From: Rhodoferax sp.
GTDB taxonomy: Bacteria > Pseudomonadota > Gammaproteobacteria > Burkholderiales > Burkholderiaceae_C
Length of the DNA stretch: 6,770 bases
Assembly: GCA_021731215.1 (NCBI GenBank)
Contig: JAKFXU010000440.1
Span: 1-6,770 of the forward strand
Direction of reading: 5' to 3'
This document shows, in pieces, positions 1-6,616 of the stretch. Within the stretch, counting starts at the first letter, position 1, and every line of letters begins with the position of its first letter. The notes below the pieces were generated by a model. That model did no database searches, had not been told where the DNA came from, and saw only the letters and a program-made list of their open reading frames with translations. The translations under genes were made by a program, and so were the position numbers.

Positions 1-34
1 CCGCCCCTCTCCCCCGTACACGGGGGAGAGGGAG
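1..34. repeat. REP-like palindromic repeat, left copy (truncated by window edge)
   Basis: Bases 5-16 pair perfectly with 21-32, giving a 12-bp GC-rich stem around the loop TACA. The outer T and A of that loop could also pair. The sequence GGGGGAGAGGGAGT at 22-35 recurs exactly at 751-764 inside lipB, so this is a dispersed repeat and not a one-off terminator. There is no T-tract after the stem. The outer tail of the repeat, seen in the other copies as C/A/T-rich or G-rich sequence, would lie left of the window. This copy faces opposite to the one at 216-255, so the two bracket the tandem repeat between them. Confidence 0.75.
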
Positions 35-215
35 TTGCACCCGCACAGGGAGACGAGGGCTTTGCGTCTGCACACGGGTGCGCACTTGCACGCGGGGGCG
101 AGAGCGTTGCGCCTGCACAGGGGGGCGAGGGCTTTGCGTCTGCACACGGGTGCGCACTTGCACGCGGGGGTAAGAGCGTTGCGCCTGCACAGGGGGGCGA
201 GGGCTTTGCGTCTGC
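35..215. repeat. 72-bp direct tandem repeat, about 2.5 copies
   Basis: Copies lie at 35-106, 107-178 and 179-215 (partial), at an exact 72-bp spacing. The landmark GAGGGCTTTGCGTCTGC starts at 55, 127 and 199. Copies 1 and 2 differ by only a few bases, for example CGAGAGCG against TAAGAGCG. Each unit splits into three related sub-units of about 27, 24 and 21 bp, each starting TTGC followed by a GC-rich stretch with CTGCACA or similar. All lengths are multiples of three, so any frame reads as a low-complexity Ala/Arg/Leu/His repeat. I see no ribosome binding site or recognisable domain and regard it as non-coding. It sits exactly between two oppositely oriented hairpin repeats. Confidence 0.85.
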
Positions 216-255
216 TCCCTCGCCCGCTTGCGGGAGAGGGTTGGGGAGAGGGCGC
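216..255. repeat. REP-like palindromic repeat, right copy with G-rich tail
   Basis: Bases 217-227 pair with 230-240 (CCCTCGCCCGC against GCGGGAGAGGG) with one G/A mismatch. A tail TTGGGGAGAGGGC follows. This hairpin-plus-tail resembles the common short palindromic repeats between genes in many GC-rich proteobacteria. Its reverse complement matches the left end of the segment inside lipB: GGGAGAGGG, two bases, GGGG, one base, GAGGG, with 18 of 21 positions identical. With the copy at 1-34 it forms an inverted pair around the tandem repeat, the layout of a BIME. The remaining 256-299 up to the lipB start shows no clear promoter or ribosome binding site. Confidence 0.75.
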
Positions 256-299
256 AGCAAGGCCGCCTGGCTATCGCCTGAATATCCTTGCCCATCCGA

Positions 300-1088
300 A
301 TGAACATCCAAGTCCACCACCTGGGCCGGGTCGACTACCTGCCCACTTACCAGGCGATGCAGGCCTTCACCGCCGCGCGCACGGCGGAGACGCCCGACGA
401 ACTATGGATTTGCGAGCATCCACCGGTTTACACCCAAGGGCTGGCGGGCAAAGCCGAGCACATCTTCAATCCGGCCGAGATTCCCGTGCTGGCCACCAAT
501 CGGGGCGGCCAGGTGACCTACCACGGCCCCGGCCAGGTGGTGGCGTATGCGCTGATCGACCTCAAGCGCGCCGGCTACTTCATCAAGGAATATGTGTACC
601 GGATCGAAGAAGCGGTGATCCGCACGCTTGCCGCATTTGACGTCACCGGGCACCGGGTGCGCGGGGCGCCCGGCATCTACGTGCGGCTGCAAGACCCGTT
701 TTCTCATGCGCGCCTACCCTCACCCTCACCCTCACCCCCGCCCTCTCCCAGGGGGAGAGGGAGTGAAGAGACCGAGGCGCCTTGCCGCGCGACCGGGGGC
801 GATCTCCCTGCATCGCCGCTTCGCCCGCCGGGAGAGGACGGGGCAGCGGGCAACCCCTTCCAGGGCCTGGGCAAGATCGCCGCTTTGGGCATCAAGGTCA
901 GCCGCAATTGCACCTACCACGGCGTGGCGCTGAACGTGGCGATGGACCTCGAACCCTACTCGCGCATCAATCCCTGCGGCTACGCCGGCTTGCAAACGGT
1001 GGACCTTTCTACAATCGGGATTTGCGTGCCATGGCAGGAAGTAGCCGATTTGTTCAGTCAAAAGCTGGTCACCTACCTGACACCCTGA
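300..1088 (+). CDS. lipB: Octanoyl-[ACP]:protein N-octanoyltransferase LipB, with in-frame repeat-derived insertion
   Basis: LipB moves the octanoyl group from acyl carrier protein to the lipoyl-domain lysine of 2-oxoacid dehydrogenases and glycine cleavage H protein, in the cytosol. From ATG 300 the protein has 262 residues; the family usually has about 210-240. The signature [12 protein letters not shown] is at 68-79, the catalytic lysine at K192 ([11 protein letters not shown]) and the catalytic cysteine at C226 (INPCGYAG). The K-to-C distance of 34 equals that of E. coli and M. tuberculosis LipB. Residues about 139-184 are a Pro/Ser/Gly/Arg-rich stretch foreign to the family, encoded by a repeat (see 714-851). 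A TTG at 288 in frame could add four residues; I chose the ATG because its [20 protein letters not shown] opening fits the family. No good Shine-Dalgarno is seen for either start. lipA follows after 27 bp, so the two are probably one operon. Confidence 0.95.
   Translation: MNIQVHHLGRVDYLPTYQAMQAFTAARTAETPDELWICEHPPVYTQGLAGKAEHIFNPAEIPVLATNRGGQVTYHGPGQVVAYALIDLKRAGYFIKEYVYRIEEAVIRTLAAFDVTGHRVRGAPGIYVRLQDPFSHARLPSPSPSPPPSPRGRGSEETEAPCRATGGDLPASPLRPPGEDGAAGNPFQGLGKIAALGIKVSRNCTYHGVALNVAMDLEPYSRINPCGYAGLQTVDLSTIGICVPWQEVADLFSQKLVTYLTP
714..851 (+). repeat. Palindromic-repeat segment translated inside lipB
   Basis: This 138-bp stretch (46 codons) separates two well-conserved LipB blocks, [10 protein letters not shown] and [15 protein letters not shown]. 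Left end: three tandem CACCCT-type hexamers, then a perfect 9-bp hairpin, 741-749 with 753-761, loop AGG, followed by GGGAGT as at 29-35. Right end: TCGCCCGCCGGGAGAGG at 821-837 equals 220-239 if a TTG is deleted from the hairpin loop. The two ends point in opposite directions, as in the block upstream of lipB, but the material between them is not the 72-bp repeat. The exact insertion edges are inferred from protein conservation, and related bacteria may have a short native linker here, so they are good to within roughly 10-20 bases. Confidence 0.75.
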
Positions 1089-1115
1089 GCACTTGCACCA
1101 TCACCCGGGAACCCC

Positions 1116-2108
1116 ATGAGCACGTCAGAAACCGTTCGCCAAACCCAGCGCCTTGAGAACTACGACCCCTCGGCCAAACAAAAAGCCCAGGCCAAGCTGT
1201 CGCGCATCCCGGTCAAGGTGGTGCCGGGTGAAGTGCTGAAAAAGCCCGACTGGATCCGCGTCAAGGCCGGCTCGCCCAGCACCCGTTTTTATGAAATCAA
1301 GGACACCCTGCGCCAAAACAAGCTGGTCACGGTGTGCGAAGAGGCGTCCTGCCCCAACATCGGCGAGTGCTTTGGCAAGGGCACGGCCACCTTCATGATC
1401 ATGGGCGACAAATGCACCCGGCGTTGCCCGTTTTGCGACGTTGGCCATGGCCGGCCCGATCCGCTGGATGCGGGCGAGCCGGCCAAGCTGGCCCAAACCG
1501 TGGCCGCGCTCAAGCTCAAATACGTGGTGATCACCAGCGTCGATCGCGACGATTTGCGCGACGGCGGCGCCCAGCATTTTGTCGACTGCATTGCGCGCAT
1601 CCGCGAACTGTCGCCGCTGACGCAGATTGAGGTGCTGGTGCCCGACTTTCGTGGCCGCGATGACCGGGCGCTGGAGATTTTCAAGCTGGCGCCGCCAGAC
1701 GTGATGAACCACAACCTGGAGACTGCGCCGCGTCTTTATAAAGAAGCGCGCCCGGGCAGCGATTACCAGTTCAGCCTGAACCTGCTCAAGAAGTTCAAGG
1801 CACAGCACCCGAACGTGCCGACCAAGAGCGGCATCATGGTCGGCCTGGGCGAAACCGACGAGGAAGTCCTGCAGGTGATGCGTGACATGCGCGCGCACGG
1901 CATCGAGATGCTGACCATCGGCCAGTACCTGGCGCCCTCGAGCTCGCACCTGACGGTGAAACGCTATGTGCATCCGGACACCTTCAAGCTGTTCGAAGCC
2001 GAGGCTTATGCGATGGGCTTCAAGCACGCCGCCGTCGGCGCCATGGTGCGCTCGAGCTACCACGCCGATCAGCAGGCCGGGCACGCGCTGGGCCGCTTGA
2101 AGGCCTGA
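1116..2108 (+). CDS. lipA: Lipoyl synthase LipA (radical SAM)
   Basis: LipA inserts two sulfur atoms at C6 and C8 of protein-bound octanoyl groups, the last step of lipoate synthesis, using S-adenosylmethionine. The 330-residue protein is of normal length. The auxiliary [4Fe-4S] cluster motif is C74-x4-C79-x5-C85 ([12 protein letters not shown]). The radical-SAM cluster motif is C100-x3-C104-x2-C107 (CTRRCPFC). The C-terminal RSSY motif at 312-315 supplies the serine ligand of the auxiliary cluster, which in this family is cannibalised as the sulfur source. Other family blocks are [16 protein letters not shown] (137-152), [12 protein letters not shown] (197-208) and GLGETDEE (243-250). The ATG start has only a weak GGGA five bases upstream. 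LipB, just upstream, makes its substrate. Nothing is missing or broken. Confidence 0.98.
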   Translation: MSTSETVRQTQRLENYDPSAKQKAQAKLSRIPVKVVPGEVLKKPDWIRVKAGSPSTRFYEIKDTLRQNKLVTVCEEASCPNIGECFGKGTATFMIMGDKCTRRCPFCDVGHGRPDPLDAGEPAKLAQTVAALKLKYVVITSVDRDDLRDGGAQHFVDCIARIRELSPLTQIEVLVPDFRGRDDRALEIFKLAPPDVMNHNLETAPRLYKEARPGSDYQFSLNLLKKFKAQHPNVPTKSGIMVGLGETDEEVLQVMRDMRAHGIEMLTIGQYLAPSSSHLTVKRYVHPDTFKLFEAEAYAMGFKHAAVGAMVRSSYHADQQAGHALGRLKA

Positions 2109-2155
2109 TCACACTTCCACTTTTCATCGCCTGTTGCCCGATTGCGGCAAGGTTC

Positions 2156-2160
2156 AGAGG
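2156..2160 (+). promoter_or_regulatory. Ribosome binding site that fixes the SNF2 gene start
   Basis: AGAGG lies eight bases before ATG 2169, a good Shine-Dalgarno position. It falls inside the reading frame that would open at TTG 2142, so ATG 2169 is the better start. The preceding lipA-SNF2 gap also holds a short TTGCC/GGCAA inverted repeat (2134-2138 with 2146-2150). That stem is too short and lacks a T-tract, so it is not called a terminator. Confidence 0.6.
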
Positions 2161-2168
2161 TTTCCCCG

Positions 2169-5100
2169 ATGCTTACAAACGCCCACCCGCCCGGCCTCTG
2201 GCTCGATTTGGCCTCGCTGGTGCGCGCCTGCGACAGCGCCACTTACGCGCGCGGCCTGGAGCTCTACCGCAGCCAAAAAGTGCTTTCCTTGAACATCGAG
2301 CCGCTCAAGGGCGCCTGGCTGCTGCTCGGAGCCGTGCAAGGCAGCCAGCGTTGGCCCTACGAGCTGTCGATTGAAGTCACGCTCGATGCCCATGGCCGCT
2401 TGCAGGAGTGGGACAGCGACTGCAGTTGCCCGGTGGGCTACCAATGCAAGCACGGCGTCGCGCTGATGATCAAGGCCGCCTACCAGGGTCTGCATTTGCT
2501 GGGCGACCTGGGCCAGGCGGCGCGCGCCACTGTGCCAGCCACGCCGGCGCAGCTTGAAGCCCAGCGCCAGAGCGAGCTGGCCCACCAGCAGGAAATCGCC
2601 CGGCTCGAAGCCGAAGCGCAGGTGCTGCGCTGGCTCAAGGAGCTCGAACGCAGCGCCACGGCGCAGCAGCGGCCCGCCCCGCAGGCATCGCGCCAGCCGC
2701 AGGCCGAGCGCCACGAGCAGTTTTTGTACCTGCTCACGGTCAGCGCAGCGCAAAGCCCCAACCCGGTGCTGCACCTGGAGGTGGTGACCTCTTACCCCAA
2801 GCTGGCCGGCGGCTGGGCCAAACCAAAAGCGCTGAAATTTCAGCCCGAAAAAGGCCAGTCCAGCTACGAGCAGGCCAGCGAGACCGACCGTGACGTGCTG
2901 CAACTGCTGCGCGCCCTGCCCAGCAGCACCAGCTATTACTACAGCTACAGCTACAAAGCCAAAGTCACGCCCGAAGGCAAGCTCGGCCTGATGGCGCTGG
3001 AAAAAGCCGCCAGCACCGGACGGCTGTTCGTGGCCGACGCCAAAAACCTGCCGCTCACCCCGGTGCAATGGGGCGCGCCGCTGGCGCTGGGCTGGCAATG
3101 GCACGAGGTCACCCACCTGCAGGGCGCTCCAAGCGCCTGGGCCCTGCGCGCCAAACTCGAGGACAGCCAGGCCCAACTGTGCCTGAACAACCCACCGCTG
3201 TACCTGGATGCCCAGCACGGGCGCTGCGGAGCGGCCGAACTCAAGGGCCTGAGCATGGGGCAGGTGGCGGTGCTGCTCAAGGCGCCCGCGCTGCAGGCCG
3301 AGGCCCTGAAAAAACACCAACTGGCGCTGGCGCAGCAACTCGGCGCCGTGCCGCTGCCGCCGGTGCTGGAGCCGCTCACCACGCTGGCCGGCATCCTGCC
3401 CAAGGCCGGTCTGCACCTGAGTCCGGTCAATCCTGCGCTGCGCAACCGGGATGGCCTGATGGCGGCGCAACTGAGGTTTGACTACGCCGGCCATCGCGGC
3501 TGGTGGGTCGGCCAGGGCAGCAGCGTGCTCATTGATGACGCGTCGGGCCGTTTGCTGCTGCAGCGCGACCCGGAAGCGGAACTCGATGCCATCACCCGCC
3601 TGCTGGAACTGGGGCTGGCCGGCACCGGCTCGGGCCAGTTCGTCATCCCGGGTGGCGACTCGCAACAGCCCTGGCTGCAGTGGGCTGACCTGGACTACGC
3701 ACCGCTGCGCGAGGCCGGTTTTGAGCTCACGCTCGACCCCGCGCTGCAAGACTGGATCAGCCGCGCCGACACGCTCGATGTCCAACTGCAGGCGCACGGT
3801 GACGCCGATGACGAAGGCGCCAGTTCGCCCTGGTTTGACCTGTCCCTGGGGGTGGAGATCAACGGCCAGCGCCACAACATCCTGCCCTGGCTGCCCGAGC
3901 TGATCGCCACGGCGGCGGCCAGCCCGCTCGACCTCAAAACCGGTCAGCCTGAGATTGCGCCGTTTGTGTTTCTGCCGGCGCCGCACGGCCACGGCTTCAT
4001 CCGCCTGCCGACCGAGGCGCTCAAGCCCTGGCTGGCGGCGCTGCTGGAGCTGGTGGGCGATCGCGCGCACGACTTCAGCGGCGACAGCCTCAAACTCTCG
4101 CGCCTGGACGCCATGCGCACCACCGCCGCCCTGGGCCAAGGGGCGGTGTGGGAGGGCGCGCAGCACCTGCGCGAGCTGGTGCAGCGCCTTAGCGGGCGCG
4201 CCGAGTTGCCCGAGGTGGCGGTGCCCGCCAGCGTTAACGCCAGCCTGCGCCCCTACCAGCAGCAAGGCCTGAGCTGGCTGCAGTTCTTGCGCGAATACGG
4301 CTTGGCTGGCATCCTGGCCGACGACATGGGCCTGGGCAAAACGCTGCAAACGCTGGCCCACATTCAGGTCGAGAAAGACGCCGGGCGACTGGACCGCCCG
4401 GCCCTGATCATCGCCCCGGTCAGCCTGATGGGCAACTGGCGGCGTGAAGCCGAGCGCTTTTGCCCGCAACTGCGTTGCCTGGTGATCCACGGCAAGGACC
4501 GGCACGAAGTAGCGGGCAGCACGCACCAGCACGACATCGTGATTGCCCCCTATTCGCTGCTGCCGCGCGACCGCGAGGGCTGGCTGCAGGCCAAGTGGCA
4601 CCTGGTGGTGCTCGATGAAGCGCAGAACATCAAAAATGCCAACACCCACGCCGCGCAGGTGGCCAGCGCGCTGCAAACGCGCCACCGCCTGTGCCTATCG
4701 GGCACGCCGATGGAAAACCACCTGGGCGAGCTCTGGAGCCTGTTCCACTTCTTGATGCCCGGCTTTCTGGGCAGCCAGAAGCGCTTTACCGAGCTGTTTC
4801 GCACGCCCGTTGAGAAGCAGGGCGACCCGGAGCGCCTGCACCAGTTGCGCGCGCGCGTGACGCCCTTCATGCTGCGCCGCACCAAGGCGCTGGTGGCCGA
4901 TGAGCTGCCGCCCAAGGTGGAAACCGTGCTGCGCGTCGAACTGTCGGGCAAGCAGGCCGACCTGTACGAAACCATCCGCCTGGGCATGGAAAAAACGGTG
5001 CGCGAAGCCTTGAGCAGCAAGGGCCTGGCCAAGTCGCAAATCACGATCCTGGACGCGCTCTTGAAACTGCGCCAGGTCTGCTGCGATCCGCAGCTGCTCA

Positions 5101-5648
5101 AACTCGCCGCCGCCAAAAAGGTCAAGAGCTCGGCCAAGCTGGAGCAGTTGATGGAGATGCTGCCCGAGATGCTGGCCGAAGGGCGCCGGATCTTGTTGTT
5201 CTCCCAATTCACCAGCATGCTCACGCTGATCGAGGCCGAGCTGAAGAAACGCAACATTGCCTGGGTCAAACTCACCGGCCAGAGCCAGCAGCGCGACGCG
5301 CTGATCGAGCAATTCACCAGCGGCGCGGTGCCGCTGTTCCTGATCAGCCTGAAAGCCGGCGGCGTCGGCCTGAACCTGCCGCAGGCCGACACCGTGATTC
5401 ACTACGACCCCTGGTGGAACCCGGCGGTCGAGGCGCAAGCCACCGACCGCGCCCACCGCATCGGCCAGACCCAAAGCGTGTGGGTGGTGAAACTGGTGGC
5501 GCAGGGCACGATCGAGGAGCGCATTCTGGCGCTGCAGGAGCGCAAGGCGGCGCTGGCGGACAGCATGTACAGCGGCGCCACCGGGCGCAAGCAGCCGCTG
5601 TTCACCGAGGGTGATCTGGCCGAGTTGCTGAAACCGCTGTCGGTCTAG
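2169..5648 (+). CDS. SWIM zinc-finger SNF2-family DEAD/DEAH-like ATPase (helicase superfamily 2)
   Basis: This 1159-residue protein belongs to the SWI2/SNF2 ATPases, which translocate on double-stranded DNA and remodel protein-DNA complexes. The bacterial substrate is unknown. In order: a SWIM zinc finger C85-x-C87-x5-C93-x-H95; a probable coiled coil at about 128-165 rich in Gln, Glu and Ala; a large unrecognised middle region of about 180-650; and the ATPase core from about 690. Core motifs are the LRPYQ block (693), Walker A DDMGLGKT (K724), motif Ia APVSLMGNW, motif II DEAQ (816-819), motif III SGTPMEN (844), motif IV LLFSQF, motif V KAGGVGLNL (from 1062) and motif VI QATDRAHRIGQ (1090-1100). 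All motifs are complete, so it should be active. DEAQ in place of DEAH is common in bacterial SNF2 proteins. It has no adjacent methylase, nuclease or other partner, which argues against a defence operon. It may be co-transcribed with lipA (60-bp gap) and the exporter gene (32-bp gap). Confidence 0.93.
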   Translation: MLTNAHPPGLWLDLASLVRACDSATYARGLELYRSQKVLSLNIEPLKGAWLLLGAVQGSQRWPYELSIEVTLDAHGRLQEWDSDCSCPVGYQCKHGVALMIKAAYQGLHLLGDLGQAARATVPATPAQLEAQRQSELAHQQEIARLEAEAQVLRWLKELERSATAQQRPAPQASRQPQAERHEQFLYLLTVSAAQSPNPVLHLEVVTSYPKLAGGWAKPKALKFQPEKGQSSYEQASETDRDVLQLLRALPSSTSYYYSYSYKAKVTPEGKLGLMALEKAASTGRLFVADAKNLPLTPVQWGAPLALGWQWHEVTHLQGAPSAWALRAKLEDSQAQLCLNNPPLYLDAQHGRCGAAELKGLSMGQVAVLLKAPALQAEALKKHQLALAQQLGAVPLPPVLEPLTTLAGILPKAGLHLSPVNPALRNRDGLMAAQLRFDYAGHRGWWVGQGSSVLIDDASGRLLLQRDPEAELDAITRLLELGLAGTGSGQFVIPGGDSQQPWLQWADLDYAPLREAGFELTLDPALQDWISRADTLDVQLQAHGDADDEGASSPWFDLSLGVEINGQRHNILPWLPELIATAAASPLDLKTGQPEIAPFVFLPAPHGHGFIRLPTEALKPWLAALLELVGDRAHDFSGDSLKLSRLDAMRTTAALGQGAVWEGAQHLRELVQRLSGRAELPEVAVPASVNASLRPYQQQGLSWLQFLREYGLAGILADDMGLGKTLQTLAHIQVEKDAGRLDRPALIIAPVSLMGNWRREAERFCPQLRCLVIHGKDRHEVAGSTHQHDIVIAPYSLLPRDREGWLQAKWHLVVLDEAQNIKNANTHAAQVASALQTRHRLCLSGTPMENHLGELWSLFHFLMPGFLGSQKRFTELFRTPVEKQGDPERLHQLRARVTPFMLRRTKALVADELPPKVETVLRVELSGKQADLYETIRLGMEKTVREALSSKGLAKSQITILDALLKLRQVCCDPQLLKLAAAKKVKSSAKLEQLMEMLPEMLAEGRRILLFSQFTSMLTLIEAELKKRNIAWVKLTGQSQQRDALIEQFTSGAVPLFLISLKAGGVGLNLPQADTVIHYDPWWNPAVEAQATDRAHRIGQTQSVWVVKLVAQGTIEERILALQERKAALADSMYSGATGRKQPLFTEGDLAELLKPLSV

Positions 5649-5666
5649 CTTCATGTGACGGAGTTC

Positions 5667-5672
5667 AAAGGA
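5667..5672 (+). promoter_or_regulatory. Ribosome binding site of the exporter gene
   Basis: AAAGGA lies eight bases upstream of ATG 5681, a standard spacing. Another ATG at 5673 directly abuts it but opens only a three-codon frame ending in TGA, which overlaps the real start as ATGA. The spacing favours 5681. Confidence 0.55.
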
Positions 5673-5680
5673 ATGGCGCC

Positions 5681-6547
5681 ATGAGCAAAGATGCAAATCG
5701 GTCCAGGGCGGCCCTGCTGGCGCTGGGCGCCATTGCCCTGTGGGCCACGCTGGCGAGCCTGGGCGTGGCCCTGGCCCAGGTGCCGCCCTTTTTGCTGACC
5801 GGCCTGGCGCTGCTGGTGGGCAGCCTGATCGCCTTGCCACTCTCCAGGTTTCGGCTGTCACGCTGGCGGGTGCCGCTGCCGACCCTGGCGCTGGGTGTGT
5901 ACGGCCTGTTTGGTTTCCACTTCCTGCTGTTCCTGGCACTGCGCCATGCGCCGCCGGTGCAAGCCAATCTGGTGAACTACCTGTGGCCGCTGTTGATGGT
6001 GGTGCTGGCGCCGCTGCTGCTGCCCGGCCTGCGCCTGCGCGCCGTGCACCTGGTCGCCGCGCTGCTGGGTTTTGCCGGGGCGGCGCTGGTGATTCTGGGC
6101 GGCGCCGACGCCGCGAACGGCATCGGCTCGGGCTGGCGCTGGGGCTATCTGCCGGCCTTGGGCTCGGCTTGGGTCTGGGCCAGTTACTCCTTGTTGACGA
6201 AACGGGTCGCGCCTTTTCCGACCGCCGCCGTCGGCAGTTTTGCGCTGGTGTCGGGCCTGCTGTCGCTGCTGTGCCACGTTTGGCTGGAGCCGTCTGTCGC
6301 GCTCAGCGCTCGCGACTGGCTGCTGATCGTGCTCATGGGCCTGGGGCCGATGGGAGCGGCTTTCTTTCTGTGGGATCAGGCGCTCAAACTGGGCGATGCG
6401 CGCCACATCGGCATTCTCAGCTACCTCACGCCGCTGGCGTCCACCGCGCTGCTGGTGGTCGTCAGCGGACGGCCTTTCACCTGGAATATTGCCGTAGCGG
6501 CGGCCCTGATCATCGGCGCGGCGGTGCTGGGCACACGCGGCACTTAA
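5681..6547 (+). CDS. DMT-superfamily (EamA) exporter, YddG-like
   Basis: This is an inner-membrane transporter of the drug/metabolite family, 288 residues, the usual size. About ten hydrophobic helices can be drawn, at roughly 10-30, 36-54, 65-85, 94-114, 121-141, 154-173, 180-200, 212-232, 243-262 and 267-285. They form two EamA halves of five. The basic loop SRFRLSRWR (55-63) and the short basic N-terminus fit a cytosolic N-terminus. VNYLWP at 98-103, SAWVWASYSLLTK at 162-174 and SYLTP at 247-251 resemble blocks I recall from the aromatic amino-acid exporter YddG. The substrate remains an inference, and many DMT proteins of this type export other amino acids or metabolites. The gene follows the SNF2 gene by 32 bp. 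A threonine ammonia-lyase gene begins 69 bp downstream. I see no terminator after it, since the 6548-6616 gap has only four-base stems. Confidence 0.9.
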   Translation: MSKDANRSRAALLALGAIALWATLASLGVALAQVPPFLLTGLALLVGSLIALPLSRFRLSRWRVPLPTLALGVYGLFGFHFLLFLALRHAPPVQANLVNYLWPLLMVVLAPLLLPGLRLRAVHLVAALLGFAGAALVILGGADAANGIGSGWRWGYLPALGSAWVWASYSLLTKRVAPFPTAAVGSFALVSGLLSLLCHVWLEPSVALSARDWLLIVLMGLGPMGAAFFLWDQALKLGDARHIGILSYLTPLASTALLVVVSGRPFTWNIAVAAALIIGAAVLGTRGT

Positions 6548-6616
6548 ATTCGCAGTGGCAGTGCGGGCGCGGGCACCGTCGCGGCTGGCTGGCCGATTCC
6601 GGCGGACAATGCAGCC

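Noticed and set aside
1..255. CRISPR array
   Set aside because: The repeats are contiguous 72-bp tandems without unique spacers, and no cas genes are present.
35..640. Open frame of 201 codons starting TTG through the tandem repeat and into lipB
   Set aside because: It has no ribosome binding site, is a low-complexity Arg/Leu/His repeat, and then runs out of frame through clearly conserved lipB codons.
741..761. Perfect 9-bp hairpin inside lipB as a transcription terminator
   Set aside because: No T-tract follows, the gene continues in frame with intact catalytic residues, and related repeats occur upstream.
990..1015. TTGCAA and TACAAT near the end of lipB as an internal promoter for lipA
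   Set aside because: The spacing is only 14 bases and the DNA encodes conserved LipB residues ([11 protein letters not shown]), which explains the sequence.
2134..2150. TTGCC/GGCAA inverted repeat after lipA as a terminator
   Set aside because: The stem has five base pairs and there is no T-tract.
2154..4685. Long open frame of 843 codons on the minus strand opposite the SNF2 gene
   Set aside because: GC-rich coding DNA often leaves long antisense frames. The + strand frame has every SNF2 motif, and the antisense product has only low-complexity sequence.
2169..5648. SNF2 protein as the core of a phage-defence system
   Set aside because: No methylase, nuclease, phospholipase or other defence partner lies next to it. 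Both neighbours are metabolic or transport genes.
5673..5684. Three-codon frame ATGGCGCCATGA overlapping the exporter start, possibly a translational-control minigene
   Set aside because: It abuts the Shine-Dalgarno too closely to be started efficiently, and such short frames arise often by chance.
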